A stretch of DNA of 64,000 nucleotides from an uncultured Aquimarina sp. (GTDB lineage: Bacteria > Bacteroidota > Bacteroidia > Flavobacteriales > Flavobacteriaceae): positions 1 to 64,000 of the forward strand of contig CANNFM010000008.1 of the NCBI GenBank assembly GCA_947503835.1, given 5' to 3'. Shown here one piece after another: positions 62,166-64,000 of this stretch. The first letter of the stretch is position 1; every line of letters begins with the position of its first letter. Position numbers and translations under genes: made by a program. The notes beneath the pieces were generated by a model. It saw nothing but the letters and a program-made list of their open reading frames with translations. It was not told where the DNA came from and ran no database searches.

Positions 62166-64000
62166 TTAATTCGTTACCGTGTCTTCCACAATTGTTCCCA
62201 AATAAGAAATACACTCATCAAAGTTCTCAAAAACCTCTGATTCTGGTATCAAGTCAGGTACTATATCGATACTTTTGGCAAGATATAATGGTTGTTTTTG
62301 GATACCCACTATATGAGTTTTAATTCCTTTTTGCTCTAGACCAAGTATAATTTCTTCTAAGGTGTATACCCCGGATTGATCCATATAGGGCACTCTATCC
62401 ATCCTAAGGATCACATGTGATGCGGTTTCCGGTATTTGCGATGCAAGCCTTTGCAACTCGCTAGTCGATCCAAAAAACACAGGCCCGTTAAGGTGTTTGA
62501 TAAATATTTCTTCTTTAAGCTCTTTCGGGAAGTTGATTTCGTCTTTCCATAGCTTATCACCATTGTTGTTTTCTAAACCGTGTAGTGATTCTACTTTAGA
62601 TTCTTTTGCTGTTACATCTCCCATTTTCTTCATAAATATCAAAGACGCTATTACTAAACCAAGACCAACTGCATATACCAGATTCCAAAATACCGATAAA
62701 AGCAGTACGATGATCATTATAGCAACCTCGATTCTCGGCATATAAGGTATCGCTTTTAGGCCTTTATAATCCATAACTCCTATTCCTACAGTAATCAAAA
62801 TACCTGCAAGTACTGCCGCCGGAATTTGCGAAGCTACCGGTCCTAACGCCAATAATACAATCAATAGCATAATCCCGGCTATCATTCCTGATAATCGGGT
62901 TTTACCCCCTGCATTAATATTAACAACAGTCCTAATGGTTGCTCCTGCTCCTGGGATACCCCCAAAAACAGCCGCAATACTATTTCCTATCCCTTGGCCA
63001 ATTAATTCTTTATTAGGGTTATGCCTGGTTTTTGTCATGTTATCTGCAACCACCGAGGTTAACAAGGAATCTATTGCACCTAAAAAGGCTAATGTTAATG
63101 CCGAGAAAATATATGGAACAATCGATCCAAAACTAAACTCTGTAAATATAGACAGATTCAATTTCGGAAAACCACTTGGTATTTCTTGTATAGGTCGATA
63201 ATCTAAGCCAAAACCGTAAGCCACTCCAGAAACCACTAATAGAGCCACTAAAGTACTCGGAATTGCAGTAGTAATTCGTTTGAAACCATAAATAATCAAA
63301 ATGGTTACCAAACAGAGAATAAGTTCTAAGAAACTTATACTTCTAATCGCTCTGGGAAGGCTTTTAAGCGCACCTGTAACACCAGAAGCATCACCTCCCG
63401 CCAAGGTTTCTGCCTCGAGATAGATTTCTTCATGAGAAATATTTTCGGCTCTTTTAATGGTTTCTTTAAAATCTTCGAGCACCAAAATACCTTCTCCAGC
63501 TTCATCTTTTAAAATTTTATCCAGAATTACTTCTTCTGCCTGCGGCTTAAACCTATCTACATATTCTTGATCTTCTTTTGGATAGTATCCTAAGGCGGGT
63601 AAAAACTGAGTAACGAGAATCATAACTCCTATCGCGGTCATAAAACCAGAAACTACAGGATATGGGATGTATCGTATGTATTTTCCGATACCAATGACTC
63701 CTAAACCAATTTGCATAAATCCGGCTAGCAAAAAAATAGTTAATATAGCCGGTAACGCTTTTTCTACATCACCATTATATGCTCCAATTAGCCCAGCGAT
63801 CACCAACATACTCACAGCTGTCATCGGTGCTGTGGGTCCAGAAATTTGAGTATTTGTACCACCAAATAGGGCAGCAAAAAAACTAATAAATATGGCTCCG
63901 TACAAACCTGCACTGGGTCCTAGTCCTGAGGATACTCCAAATGCTAACGCTAAAGGTAGTGCAACAATTCCGGCCGTTAGCCCTCCAAATGCATCTCCTT
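62166..64000 (-). CDS. SulP-family anion transporter with STAS domain (5' end outside window)
   Basis: The frame runs uninterrupted from the right edge to 62166, giving over 610 residues; the first visible part is DAFGGLTAGIVALPLALAFG, the SulP signature segment, so only the first few dozen codons lie outside. Multiple membrane helices end near 430. The STAS domain occupies about the last 100 residues (NGPVFFGSTSELQRL, then DRVPYMDQSGVYTLEEI). Likely a sulfate, bicarbonate or other anion carrier. Confidence 0.92.
   Translation of the reverse strand, partial: GDAFGGLTAGIVALPLALAFGVSSGLGPSAGLYGAIFISFFAALFGGTNTQISGPTAPMTAVSMLVIAGLIGAYNGDVEKALPAILTIFLLAGFMQIGLGVIGIGKYIRYIPYPVVSGFMTAIGVMILVTQFLPALGYYPKEDQEYVDRFKPQAEEVILDKILKDEAGEGILVLEDFKETIKRAENISHEEIYLEAETLAGGDASGVTGALKSLPRAIRSISFLELILCLVTILIIYGFKRITTAIPSTLVALLVVSGVAYGFGLDYRPIQEIPSGFPKLNLSIFTEFSFGSIVPYIFSALTLAFLGAIDSLLTSVVADNMTKTRHNPNKELIGQGIGNSIAAVFGGIPGAGATIRTVVNINAGGKTRLSGMIAGIMLLIVLLALGPVASQIPAAVLAGILITVGIGVMDYKGLKAIPYMPRIEVAIMIIVLLLSVFWNLVYAVGLGLVIASLIFMKKMGDVTAKESKVESLHGLENNNGDKLWKDEINFPKELKEEIFIKHLNGPVFFGSTSELQRLASQIPETASHVILRMDRVPYMDQSGVYTLEEIILGLEQKGIKTHIVGIQKQPLYLAKSIDIVPDLIPESEVFENFDECISYLGTIVEDTVTN

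Noticed and set aside
1..64000. CRISPR arrays, rRNA or tRNA genes, prophage
   Set aside because: Repeats here are long palindromes with genes between them, not short regular repeats with spacers; no rRNA or cloverleaf sequence and no phage structural genes were recognised.

Overview
The window is a piece of a Bacteroidota chromosome, most likely a marine Flavobacteriaceae member. The evidence is AT-rich DNA, a gliding lipoprotein (GldH), a type IX secretion C-terminal signal, FecI/FecR/TonB-receptor regulation, few Shine-Dalgarno sequences and TAnnTTTG-type promoter elements. The genus is not determined. No rRNA, tRNA, phage, CRISPR array or recognisable transposase or integrase was seen.

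Region 1 (1-26340) is accessory DNA. About 23 genes, all on the + strand, lie singly or in pairs between 60-250 bp imperfect palindromes. Each palindrome starts with ..AAC and ends with GTT.. (twice ATT..). The bases just inside a gene unit are inverted copies of each other and differ from unit to unit, for example GTTAGGCGTA/TACGCCTAAC, GTTAGCCTTA/TAAGGCTAAC and GTTATAGCC/GGCTATAAC. This is the architecture of integron gene cassettes and attC sites without an integrase in view (a CALIN-like array), but the cassette-specific complementarity is unusually long, 9-15 bp against the usual 6-7. Cargo includes a HicA-like pair, an Apea-type HEPN protein, an Imm33-like (DUF2185) immunity protein, DUF2625, a HAD phosphatase, a nucleoside deaminase, a LytTR protein, a CPBP protease, YafY, AraC and Crp regulators, small lipoproteins and a FAD oxidoreductase.

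Inside this array (about 2500-10200) sits a block read only on the - strand. It holds a Sel1-repeat protein with a T9SS sorting domain, an 860-residue secreted polymorphic toxin with a CdiA_C-like nuclease domain, three coupled downstream genes (probable immunity), and a secreted protein broken by an in-frame TGA. The right edge of the array is decayed: a frameshifted tautomerase, a short-chain dehydrogenase cut after ten matching codons, and a large hairpin repeat.

Region 2 (26354-64000) is ordinary core genome. It holds enoyl-CoA hydratase, an NtrY-like kinase, a double-ATPase peptide ABC protein, CoA-transferase subunits flanking a 1-Cys peroxiredoxin, PBP1A, gldH-ricT, trhO, recA, an ECF sigma/outer-membrane module, a TPR histidine kinase, an acyltransferase, trpS, small lipoproteins, pheS, a transglutaminase/ATP-grasp/beta-barrel operon, a FecI-FecR-TonB receptor module, a RelE-type toxin-antitoxin pair, cvpA and a SulP transporter cut by the window end. 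A 28-codon gene with a strong ribosome-binding site and its own terminator lies between trhO and recA.
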